Shown one piece after another: positions 37,190 to 47,560 of a DNA stretch of 64,000 bases. The notes under the pieces were generated by a model, which saw only the letters and a program-made list of their open reading frames with translations, was not told where the DNA came from and did not search any database. Each line of letters begins with the position of its first letter. The first letter of the stretch is position 1. The translations under genes were made by a program, and so were the position numbers. Source of the stretch: Dicaeum eximium (Eukaryota; Chordata; Aves; Passeriformes; Dicaeidae); contig VWZP01008563.1 in assembly GCA_013396995.1 (NCBI GenBank), positions 369,899-433,898 of the forward strand, read 5' to 3'.

Positions 37190-37612
37190 GGCGGGGGGAC
37201 TGGGACTCCCTCAAGGAGCTGGGGCGGGGGTCTCCAACCCCGGCGAGAGGGACCGGGACCCCTCAGGGAGCTGGGGCGGGGGGACCGGGACCCCCTCAAG
37301 GAGCTGGGGCGGGGGAACCGAGACCCCCTCAAGGAGTCGGGCAGGGGGACCGGGACCCCCTCAAGGAGTCGGGCAGGGGGGACTGGGACCCCTCAGGGNC
37401 TGGGGCGGGGGAACCGAGACCCCCTCAAGGAGTCGGGCAGGGGGACCGGGACCCCTCAGGGATCGGAGGCAGGGGAACCGGGACCCCTCAGGGACCGGAG
37501 GCAGGGGGACCGGGACCCCTCAGGGAGCTGGGGCAGGGGAACCGGGACCCCCTCAAGGAGTCGGGCAGGGGGACCGGGACCCCTCAGGGAGTCGGGGCGG
37601 GGGTCCCCAACG
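37190..37612. repeat. G-rich minisatellite of about 32 bp upstream of EIF2D
   Basis: About 13 irregular units built from gggaccgggaccccctcaag and gagtcgggcaggg or gagctggggcgggg. One N at 37399. It ends about 110 bases before the EIF2D uORF, within the probable CpG-island promoter. Confidence 0.94.
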
Positions 37613-37720
37613 CGGATGAGTGGGATCGGGAGCCCTGAGGGCGGCCGGGCGGCGGTCGCGGGGGCTCGGCGGGGCCGGGCGCCGTTTCCAGCCGGACGCT
37701 TTACGGGCGCGGACGGCGCC

Positions 37721-37741
37721 ATGGCGGCCGCCGCGGGCTGA
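37721..37741 (+). promoter_or_regulatory. Short uORF in the EIF2D leader, overlapping a YY1-like motif
   Basis: ATGGCGGCCGCCGCGGGCTGA encodes five residues after Met (MAAAAG), with G at -3 and G at +4, a strong initiation context. Its TGA ends 12 bases before the EIF2D start and is in the same frame. The string ATGGCGGC also matches the core of YY1 sites common near housekeeping TSSs. The uORF is real only if transcription starts upstream of 37721. Confidence 0.6.
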
Positions 37742-37753
37742 GGGGACCCCGCC

Positions 37754-40700
37754 ATGTTCGCCAGGGCGTTCCGCGTGAGGGCCAACACCAACATCAAGGG
37801 CTCGGACCGGTGAGTGCCGCGCCGGGACCCCGCAGCCACCCCCGCCGGGCCGGGGAGACGCGCGGGGCTCGGCCCCGGGGTCGCGGTCGCGGTCGGTGAT
37901 GCCCCCGGGAGTAGCTGATTTCACCGCCTGCTTGTGATACACTCCCGGCCTGAGCACGGAGTGTGCGCTTCGCTGGAAGGTGCTGCCGTAATTAAGCCAG
38001 CTTTAATGGAAGTGTTATGCCGAGGCCTGGATGAGCCTTCTGTGCTTATTTATAGCAGCGTTCAGTGCCTGATGGGGCTGTGAGTGTGCTGAAGAGGGGT
38101 TTTGGATAAGGACATGGAGTGACAGGACTAGAGGGAATGGCTTTAAACTGCAGGAGGGTAGGTTTATATTGGATATTAGGGGGAAATTACTCCCTGTGAG
38201 GGTGCTGAGGCCCTGGCACAGGGTGCCCACAGCCGCTGTGGCTGCCCCAGCCCTGGCAGTGCCCAAGGCCAGGCTGGATGGAGCTTGGAGCAGCCTGGGA
38301 TAGTGGAAGGTGTCCCTGCCATGACAGGGATTGGATATAAAGCCCCTTTTAACCTGAACCATCTGTAATTCTCCAATTCTTTATGTCCCTGAGCAACAAT
38401 GCTGGGCTGACCCCCTGATTGTTCAGGTTCACTGGACACTGCTGTGAATGACCACAAACCCCCCTGTGCTGGTCACTGGGGCTTAAACTTCAATTAAAAC
38501 TGTGACAGGGAAATCTGGCTGTCCCCTGCTCCAGCTGTGGCAGAGCAAGTGTGGCACTCCCAGCTTGAAATCACAGCACAAAACAGAGGCACAGGCAGCA
38601 AACAGAAGCTGAAAGCAGATGTTCAAGGAAGATAGGAGCAGGCCAAGTATATTCGACCTTTTTGTGGCATTCTTGCATTGTTTGTAAACCTGGACACAAA
38701 TGCTTCAAATCATCTCCTCTGAAAAGGTGGGAATCTCAGGAACAGCCAACAAAACAGTGACAGCAGATGTAGGAATTAGTTTGAGGGATGGCTTAGACAG
38801 CTTTGTGACACATTTGGGATTTTGTCATTGCAGGAGGAAGCTACGAAGTGATGTGGCAGCAGCTTTTCCCTCCCTGAGTGCTGAACAAGTGGCTGAGTTG
38901 GTTCCAAACAAGGAAGAGCTCAATGTCATCAAAATACACTCTCACAAAGGGGAGGCCATCACTGTTTACATGAACCACAGGAACCCAATCCTGTTTGAAG
39001 TTGAGAAAGTTCTGTATCCAACAGGTAGGGGGAAGGGATTGGAGTAATCCTCCCTCTTTGCTTACCTTCCCAGTTAATTATTGTGGCATTGTTTTGATTT
39101 CACATTCTTTTATTGTCCAATTAAGTGTTTTATTATCCAATTAAATTTAATCTCCTTGATTATCCAAGGAGAGTTTAGTCTTAAAGATGAGAAGGAGCAA
39201 CAGCTAGAAATGTTCTTAACGATGCATTTTAAATTTATTTCTGTTTTGGGACAGTGTACACTCTGTGGGTCTACCCAGACCTTCTCCCTGCCTTTGCAAC
39301 ATGGCCCCCAGTGCTGCAGAAACTTGCAGGAGGTGCAGGTAAGAGCACCAGAACTTTGTCCCTTTGCACTGCAAAAAGGAGTTGCCTTCAGGTGTTTCAG
39401 GTGTTTTCCTGCACAGTGGCAAAAATGTACCTGAAACAAGTAGAAGGAATGAGTACTCAAAAATAATTCGTGGTGATGTCCTAGAAAGGAAAATAAATTA
39501 GCTGTAAAAAGAGTTTATGAATGAAGGAAAGTAGGTGAAGCTGTTTAAATGCAGTTCTGTGTGGGAGGCTCAGATTTGGAAATCCCTTCTCAAGGTGATG
39601 AGCAGCCCTGAACTGGGACACAGAACTGCCCGTGCCATTGGTGTGTCCCTTTTGAAAGTTCCTTTGCTGCCACTCTGCTTCCTGTCAGTGCCCAGCTGAA
39701 CAAGCTCATCCTGTGGATAAGAAGGAAATTTATTTTGGAAGCTACAGTGCAATCACTGTCAGCCAAACAGAGGATTGTGCAGGTGAGGTTGGAGCTGAAT
39801 TCCTGGGTTACTGGCTCTGCCACCTCATTATGGATCAAGACTAACAGGAAAGGAGCCTGTTTTCTGGAACTTGTTCTGGATGCAGTTCAGACTCAGGAGG
39901 ATCAGCTCATTGTAAAATTTAATTTGCTGAACTGCTCAAGCAGAAAAAGATTAAATTTTAGCTGCTGCAGCCTTGGTCTGTACCTGGAAGTGCTCACGTA
40001 GGGAGAGATGTCTTTTTCCATGACACAGCATCTGAAGTGGAACTCAGATTTCTCTGCTTTGTTTGCTTTTGGGGAAAATAAAAGTGCTCAATAGTGATAG
40101 ACATCTGAGGGAGCCTCGCTGCTGACTTGTAATGACCTAGTTTCTGGGGAAAAAGACTTGCTAATGGGGAAGGACATTGATGAAAGAGTCCTGCGGGTCA
40201 TTCATCACCCGTAGCAACCAGGCTACCTCTGTGCAGGATCCAAAGATAAGGAGCTGGCCAGGAGACAATGGCCACAAAGGCAGGGGGAGAGGTAGAGCCG
40301 CTCTCAGAAGGGAGAGGAAAGGCAGGAGGCTCTCCAGTGCTGCAGACTGGAGCTCTGGAGGAGATTCTGTTCCTAAAAGCAGCGTGTTTAGGGATATCTC
40401 TTCCATGAATTCAAATACCCGCTGTCTGCCCTGGTAATTTACATAATTTAATGCTGCTTATGTGGTCACATTGAGGCCCTGACGTGATTTCTGTCCCCAG
40501 CCATGTGGAGCTCTGGTGGCAGTTGCAGACTTCATTCTAGACTTGATAAAAATAGTTGTGACAATGAACAGGGGGAAGAATCTCAGCTTCTTCAGCCTCC
40601 ACATTAAATCAGGGATGCTGAGAAAAATGTGAGTGAGATGCCTGCAGAGCCAAGGCATGGAACAGCTCAGTCCAGGAGGCTGCAGAGAGCTGCTGTGAGG

Positions 40701-43700
40701 GAGAGCAGCTGCTCTTCCATCGTTTGTTGGTGGTGACATCATGCCACACCTGCAGCACGGAAAACTCTGCTGTGCTCACGTCCCAGTCTGGTCATCCCAG
40801 GTGTGGGAAGCAGAAGGAAGCAGAGGTGTAGATTCTGTCCAAAATAGCAAGGAGGCAGCTCCCTGAGAATTCCCAGCTGGCTGCAGCTGGTGTGGCAGAT
40901 TCGCAGGGATGGAGCAGCAGTGGCAGCTTTGAGGCAGTTCTGTCTCCAGGGAGAAAGCTGCTGGGATAACCTTCCCTTGGGAACGGGGAGAGTAAATGGC
41001 TAATTCCTGATACTTCTCCTTGTTCCTTTCCCTTCCGTGCCATTATTGAAGAGCCATGCTGGGAGCTGTTAGAAACAGTCCCTCAGCTCTGACAGGGCTG
41101 AGCAAGCTTCACTCCTCTGCAGTTTTTTGGGGTGTGCCCACCCTTATGGGTTGGATCCCGCACTCCACGGGGGAAAAGCGGTGCCTTAGGAGGAGAAATA
41201 GAGAATCCTCTTCTCCCTGGCGTGTGCTCAGCTCGTGTTTTTGCTGAGTAACGGGAGGGAGGGGGCGGAGGAGGCGGTGCCCGAGCGTTTCATTGAGAAA
41301 TGGATGCGCCTCGTTCTTCCCGCAGACCTGATGCTGCCAGGAGTCGTGGTGCCACCTTCCGGCCTCCCGCGAGTGCTGCGGGGCGCGCTCTGCGCTGTCA
41401 TCCTCCTGGGAAACAGGTACGGAGCATTCTGCAGTCCACAGCCCGTCCAGAAACTAAAACTGAAGCGAAAAGTTTTGAGGAAATCAAAGCACAAGTGTTG
41501 TCGTGCATTTGATGCGCTGGGAACTCAGCAGTGGAAAATACAGCAGGAAAAAAAATCTGATTTTTTTTGGGTTAGGATGTGTTTGAGCTGAGGTGGGAAG
41601 CTTTGTAAATTGCTTCTTTTGGACCAATGTTTTAAACAAAAGATTGTGTTCTGCACAATTGCCTTTGTGTCTAATTCTGAGTGAGGGAGTGCTAAAGCTG
41701 TTGGTTTTCTCTCACTGCTGGTCCCTTCTGGCAGTGCATGTGCTTCTGGTAATTTATCAAAAGCAAGAATGTGTCACTGCACAACCTTCACTTCATCCAG
41801 GCTGCACTTATCCTCAGGATTCTTTGGGAAACCTTACATACCAGAAGGATAACCAGAAAATATGTAGATGCTAGAAAAAAACCCAATTTGTAAAGAGCAA
41901 GAACAGTGTAAAACAGATTCAGTCTAGCATTAGCACAGCCTGTGTGTTTGTGTTGTCCTGCTCCAACATTCCTTTCTTCTCCCAGGGCTCCTGTGGCAGT
42001 TGGAGTTGCCACCATGTCCACGGAGGAGATGCTGGCTGCTGGAATGAAGGGGAAGGGCTTTGCTGTGCTGCACACTCACCTGGATCACCTCTGGTAGGTA
42101 ACTGCCAGGCCTTGGGGAAAATGAGCAACAGGTCTCAGGTGTTTACTGACATCCAAATCTGTGCCCCACTAAGATTAACCTGTCAGGCCAACTTACTGAA
42201 TTATTTGGGTACAGCTTAGATAGGACCTTTATTTAGAATTTATGCAGGAAGGTGAGTTCAAAGTAAATTTTACAGTTCAGAGACTGCAGAAGAAGACCTG
42301 TGCAAGTGCCAGTGCCTTTATTCAGGGTGACATCTGTTCACTTCCTGTGCTTGAAGGCAGCAAAAGGAAAGCTGTGTTCTGCTTTTTCTTCCTTTTGCAG
42401 GGAATATGGTGACAAATCTTCCCCTCCCACCTTAGCTCCCTTGGTAACGGATTGTGCTGGAGACGAGGAGGAGCTGCAGGGGAAGGAGCCTGGCAGCAGC
42501 TGCTCCCCTGAGCCAGAGCAGCACGAGGACATCAAGGCTTTGAGCCTGAAGGACACAGACACTTGTGCAGAAGTGCTGGGCAAGGAGGAGCTCCATGAGA
42601 GCAGAGCTGCAGACCCAGCTGAGGATGCCAGCACCCAGGACCAGCAGGAGGCTGAGGACAGCAGGACCCCACAGGGTATTTTTGGATCCCAGGGAAACCA
42701 AGCTGTGCCCCTTTGGTTTGCTGAAGCCCACAGGCATCTCAGTGCCTACCTGTCCTTTTCTCTCCCTGCAGAGCAAATGGATGCACTGTTCAATCAGTGC
42801 TTTTTCCATGCCTTAAAATGCAGAGTAAAGAAGTCAGATCTCCCTCTGCTCACCAGCACATTTCTAGGCAGCCACATGGTCTCCTGCTGGTACGTGGGAA
42901 AGAGATGGAATTGGGATTTGCATGCTGGGATTTGGTCTTTAAAATGTGGGGATTGTGTGGGATATTTAGGAAGAAGGTTTTGAGTAAAAAATAAAACCCA
43001 GTTCTTAGATAAGGTTATGCCTACTCCTGCCATCAAATACTTGATCAAATACAATCCTTACATTAAATACTTGGATGTAAGGATTGTCCAGACCTGGATT
43101 TGCACTTGGGAGCCAACTTGACTTGGCTGACATTGGTTTCACCATGGTTTAGTCACCTGAGTGGCTGCTTGCCTGCCCACAAGAACATCAGCACTAATTT
43201 CACTCATCACATTCTATTTATCAGCTTCTTTGGAGTAATTCTTTCTCTCTGTGATTTGTATTCCCGCTGTTAAGAAACTTCTAGCATAAGTAGCAAGATT
43301 TAAGAAGAAATGAAGGGTGACTTATAACTAAAGAACTTTTAAAAAATCCATTTATAGCCCTGCTGGAAAACAACTGGACATAAAGAAATCAAGCTACAAG
43401 AAGGTGAGATTTTTCTGCTGGTTTGGGTGGGGGTTTTTAAAATTAATTTTAAAAAGAAACAGAAGAAGTGAAAAAGTTTAAAACACAAGAGCAGGAGTTT
43501 GAAGTGCTTGACTCCACATTTCTGATTGTTGCTTCCTTCAGTTCTCTAAATTCCTGCAATGCATGCAGCACCAGAGGATTTTACAAGTGAAGGAGCTGAG
43601 CAAGGGTGTGGAGAGCATCGTGGATGTGGACTGGAAACACCCAGAGTACGTAGAATATCACAGTCTTTAAAAGAGTTGGGAGTCTCTGAAAAAAGGGAAT

Positions 43701-45452
43701 GGAATCTGCTGCCTCCAGCTCTGTTTCCATCCCTTTCACTCACACCAAACAATTCTTGTGGCAGCATTAAAGCATTTGCAGTGCCTGAAGGATTTTCCTC
43801 AGCCTCTGCTGCCCAAGACAGCAAAAGTGAAGACAGAGAACAAGTGTACCATGCTCCTGAAATCATTCCACTCTATGGGGTCTCCACAAAAATGATCCCA
43901 CTCTTTCAGGAATCTGGATACAGGTAAGCACAAAGAAAATGAAGTGAGACACCAGCAAAACTGCAGTTGCTGTTTCTCTCTTCCTGCCAGAACCCAACAC
44001 TCAAATAGTTGAGTTAAAAATTCTCTTTGTCTTCAGAAAAGGCAGCATCCTCTCAAGCAGTGAGGTGAGAAACATCATCATTAACTATGCCAAGAGTAAC
44101 GAGTTGGTTGATGAAACAAACAAAAAGTGAGTACAGGTGGAAGTTTTCTCCCCTGCTTCCACAGGAGAGGCTGAAATTAGAGGAGAAAAAAGTGACCTGG
44201 TTTGCTCCTTCTGTGTGCTTTTGTTTTGTAGCTTTGTAAAGGTGAATGCCATTCTGTGTGACTGCCTGTTAGATAAATCAGAGCAGGATGAGATCTCACA
44301 CCTTAAATGGGATGAACTCTTGAGCAGGTGATTGCTCTCTCAATATCCCTTCCCAGAACTGCACAGATTTATTGCCTGCAACTCAAACCCCATGGTGGGA
44401 GCTGCCTGACGTGTAATTTCCTGGAGATAAATGGGAACAAGATGAGATCTCACACCTTAAATGGGACAACCTTTTGAGCAGGTGCTTGTTCTCAATATCC
44501 CTTCCCAGAATGACACAGATTACTGCATTGTGCAGGTGCCTTGAACGACTGCAGCCCTTACACCAGGTGACATTTTCTGGACAAGAGCCCGTGGTGAGGA
44601 AAGGAAACATTGAGCCCATCGACATCAGCATAGCACAGAGATCATCAAACAAGAAGGTGAAAAAAGACAGTTAAATGAGGGGGGTTGAGCAGATCAGATC
44701 CCAGATCCTGAGGGTAGCTTTGGCAATCCTTATTAAACCCTCAGCAGTGATATTTCCAGTCCTTATTAAACCCTCAGCAGGGATGTTTCCAATCATTATT
44801 AAACCCTCAGCAGAGATATTTCCAGTTCTTATTAAACCCTCAGCAGTGATATTTCCAATAATTATTAACTTTTCAGCAGAGATATTTCCAGTTCTTATTA
44901 AACCCCCAGCAGTGATATTTCCAATAATTATTAACTCTTCAGCAGTGATATTTCCAGTTCTTATTAAACCCTCAGCAGTGATATTTCCAATAATTATTCA
45001 CTTTTCAGCAGAGATATTTCCAGTCCTTATTAAACCCTCAGCAGGGATGTCTCCAATGCTCATTAACCCCTCAGCAGTGATGTCTCCAATGATTATTAAA
45101 CCCCACAGGTGACAATTATCAAGAACCTTGAGCTGTATGGCCTGGACCCACAGTGTGTGGCCAACACTCTCCAGCAGAAGGTCCAAGCCAGTGCCACCAT
45201 CAGCCCAGCACCAGGAGCAAAGGACAGAGTCCAGGTCCAGATCCAAGGCAACCAAATCCATCATCTGGCCAAGATGCTGCTCGGTAAGAAGATTCTGGAA
45301 CTGGGCTGGTTGCAGCAAAACTGAGATTTTCATTCTTATTTAATTCTTGCTTACTGAAGTGAGCTCTTGGTTGTGTTGCAGAAGAGTATCAGCTACCTCG
45401 GAAATACATCCAAGGCCTGGAGAAGGCTCCAAAGCTTGGCCGGAAGAAGTAG
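37754..45452 (+). CDS. EIF2D: EIF2D, eukaryotic translation initiation factor 2D (15 coding exons, complete)
   Basis: Cytoplasmic factor related to MCTS1-DENR that delivers tRNA to the P site without GTP and helps recycle post-termination 40S subunits. Coding exons: 37754-37809, 38834-39024, 39255-39338, 41326-41416, 41986-42093, 42401-42675, 42772-42889, 43358-43403, 43542-43645, 43765-43923, 44037-44126, 44232-44327, 44536-44656, 45109-45283, 45382-45452. All have GT-AG borders and compatible phases and give 594 residues (human 584). N-terminus MFARAFRVRANTNIKGSDR. The PUA-like domain spans exons 3-5 (about 90-175). Exon 6 is an acidic, Ser/Glu-rich linker (177-268). The winged-helix region is in exons 7-9, SWIB/MDM2-like in exons 10-12 (about 385-472), and the SUI1/eIF1-like domain in exons 13-14 (about 495-572, with QVQIQGNQIHHLAK). 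The C-terminus ends LGRKK. The gene looks intact. Confidence 0.98.
37810..38833 (+). other. EIF2D: EIF2D intron 1
   Basis: About 1 kb, starting CpG-rich. It contains one sense CR1 tail and otherwise nothing I recognise. Confidence 0.85.
38108..38374 (+). mobile_element. CR1 LINE 3' portion in EIF2D intron 1
   Basis: Sense CR1 tail: tttatattggatattagggg, ctgtgagggtgctgaggccc, gcccaaggccaggctggatg and tgtccctgccatgacaggg. Confidence 0.92.
39339..41325 (+). other. EIF2D: EIF2D intron 3
   Basis: The longest EIF2D intron, about 2 kb of unique sequence. No exon, transposon or tandem array seen. Confidence 0.8.
44425..44522 (+). pseudogene. Decayed duplicate of the 3' part of EIF2D exon 12 within intron 12
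   Basis: Aligns with 44271-44371 (offset 154): agataaat, gatgagatctcacaccttaa, atggga, ttgagcag|gtg and ctcaatatcccttcccagaa are shared. It covers the last ~57 bases of exon 12, its donor and the first ~40 bases of intron. The frame is still open and the donor dinucleotide is kept, but I see only a weak acceptor in front. Confidence 0.85.
44728..45108 (+). repeat. 33-bp minisatellite filling the 3' end of EIF2D intron 13
   Basis: Eleven 33-bp units of the type cttattaaaccctcagcagt plus gatatttccagt, running without a break into the exon 14 acceptor (gattattaaaccccacag|G). The unit is a multiple of three and gives an artificial hydrophobic 11-residue repeat (LIKPSAVIFPI). Confidence 0.96.
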
Positions 45453-45616
45453 GAAAAAAAATCTTCTGTGAGGATTGCTCAGCTCTCATTATTTATACAA
45501 GTGTTTGCTGCCAGCAGATCAAGGATCATGTACAGGCCCTGCTCATTCCAAAATGTTTACAAGGTCTGGAATTCGCCCAAATAATGATATTGCTCCAGGT
45601 ATTAATTTTTCATAAA

Positions 45617-45622
45617 AATAAA
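45617..45622 (+). terminator. EIF2D: EIF2D polyadenylation signal
   Basis: AATAAA 165 bases after the stop codon, followed by GT/T-rich sequence (ttggtactgtcctttggtcc, then a T run). Confidence 0.75.
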
Positions 45623-45649
45623 AAGCTGAATATGCCCCTTGGTACTGTC

Positions 45650-46195
45650 CTTTGGTCCATTTTTTTTTTCTGGAAATTGATACTGAAGCACTGGATGCTA
45701 CAGTGCGTTTTGGGTAGTTTAACATTCTTGCTTTGCATCTTTGATCAAGGATGTGGAATAAACCTCCACTGAAATATGAGAAAAATGCATTCCAACACAA
45801 TCCTGGGATAGTGCAGTGTGTTCTGCCATTGAGTAAAACCCACTCTGGTTTAGATTTTATTCTTTTAAACATTTCCAGGTATTGAAGTCAGACATTTCAG
45901 CACTGAAAATTAACTGTGTTAGCTGGACTTCTGTAGTTTGTATTATTTTTATATATATAAAAATACATTTTAATGTATGACATGAGCTGTAATTTATCAC
46001 AGGTAACAGTGCTGTCAGCCCCAGCTAGAAGATTAAATGAATGGAACACTTTGGTCAGGTCTTACAGGGGGGGAGATTATTTAGCTCTTTAACAGTAGGT
46101 TAGGAAACTTAAATGCACTTCTAGGAGGGATTCCTGTATTTCCCTTTAGACTTAATCCATTGAAGTTCCATAGGAGGACACCAGAAAAAGAAAGT
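45650..46195. other. Gap between the converging 3' ends of EIF2D and RASSF5
   Basis: About 550 bp of AT-rich unique sequence with a short ata-rich run near 45948. A second AATAAA near 45757 may be an alternative EIF2D end. Confidence 0.6.
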
Positions 46196-46222
46196 CAAGA
46201 GATTTCTTTAATTACTGACAGT

Positions 46223-46228
46223 TTTATT
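46223..46228 (-). terminator. RASSF5: Candidate RASSF5 polyadenylation signal
   Basis: AATAAA on the minus strand in an AT-rich context, the most distal one before the EIF2D 3' end. Confidence 0.45.
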
Positions 46229-47516
46229 ATCATTGTCTCTTACACTGTCTGCATATGAACAAGTAGTTCCAGAACCTCCAAAAAAAGCTGAGAGTGAGAC
46301 ATTTTGTAAAAATGCCATAGAATCACTAGGGAGTAGTAAAAATAAATTACAGCATTGCAAAAATGCATTTCACTTTGCCATAGAAGCTCTACTATTCCAT
46401 CCTATACACATTATTTTACAGGTTTTACAGTAGCCATGGAAAATAAACTCACACGACCTAGGCGAGACAATTGCTAACCAAAGGCACTGCCAACAGGATT
46501 CTGCGCTTAAAGAAAGGGCAAATACTTCTAAAAACAGCTCAACTGACCCATGAGAATTTGAGTTTCAACACCTACCAACTCTTCAAATGCCCCTCATACT
46601 GAAAAAAAAGCCCAAAGGAGCGAGCCCTGCCGGTGGCAGGAGCTTTTCAGCAGCATCCACAGTGATTGCATACGAAGCCATGCCTTCTGCAAACTGTCAA
46701 AGACATGCTGGGGCCAGGAAGGGAGAGGGGACACTCGCCAAAAAAAAATATAATTAAAAAAAAATAAAATAAAAGGAAACCTGCACAACTTTTAGCCAGA
46801 AAGAAAAGGGATTTCAAACCAAGCGTGTGGCTCTTCCTGTGAGAGCCACGGGCAGTTTTTACAGCGCTCTTCCCCGCGGTGGAACTGAAGTATTTATAGG
46901 GTGCTGTCAAGGCTCAAAGCACCAGGTAAACGGTATTGAAAGGACTCCACAAGTGAACAGTGAAGTGCTAAGCCTGCTTGTAGCTGGACAAACAGCCCAG
47001 AGCACGGCAGGTGCTGCTGCCAGCCGCTGTTAAAGGGCGTTGGGTGTTGAGTACAGTACAGCTGGAGGCTCCTGAGCCAAGCCTCGCTCAGACCTCACTG
47101 CTGCCAGAGCCCAGCTGAGCTCGGCACAGAGAGGCTGTCACACCAGCCCAGGGCTCCAAGTGATGCAGTTACTCTCCTAAGGTTTAGAAACAAACATACC
47201 CAAAATCTGGTGGGGGGGGAAAAAATAAAAAATCCCAAGCAGTCACCTTCCAGAAAGAAACAAAGCAGTTCCTCATCCCTGCCCGGCCACAAGGGCATGG
47301 TCACAGCGGTGCTGTGGGGACAGGAGGGACAAGGCTCTGCACAGCTTCCTCCTTAGCCCAAATGCAAACTTCTGACACTTAAGGGGGAAAAAAAGGCACT
47401 GAGGTAAATTTTAGACTCCTCCCTGTTCCCCAATAACCCTCACAGCAGCCACACTGAGCTCAAAGGGACACCGTGAGCCCAAAGCTGTCCATGGATGCAC
47501 ACAAACCCTCCCTGCT

Positions 47517-47560
47517 CCATCCCAATCCCAATCCCAATCCCAATCCCAATCCCATTCCTG
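47517..47560. repeat. (AATCCC)n microsatellite
   Basis: About six copies of aatccc with terminal variants. Confidence 0.93.

Larger units (their letters stand above)
35753..37720. other. Divergent intergenic region between DYRK3 and EIF2D
   Basis: About 2 kb between two genes transcribed away from each other. It is made mostly of an N gap, a 55-bp minisatellite, an unnamed repeat with a CR1 tail, and a G-rich minisatellite. CpG-rich ends fit two separate promoters. No coding exon; the 328-residue open frame across 36755-37741 is repeat-derived. Confidence 0.8.

Noticed and set aside
36755..37741. 328-residue open frame upstream of EIF2D
   Set aside because: It runs through a CR1 tail and a G-rich minisatellite, contains an N-derived X, and shows no recognisable homology.
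44675..45112. 145-residue open frame with hydrophobic 11-residue repeats (LIKPSAVIFPI type)
   Set aside because: It is the intron 13 minisatellite of EIF2D, whose 33-bp unit is a multiple of three. Retention of the intron after exon 13 would meet a TAA within six codons.
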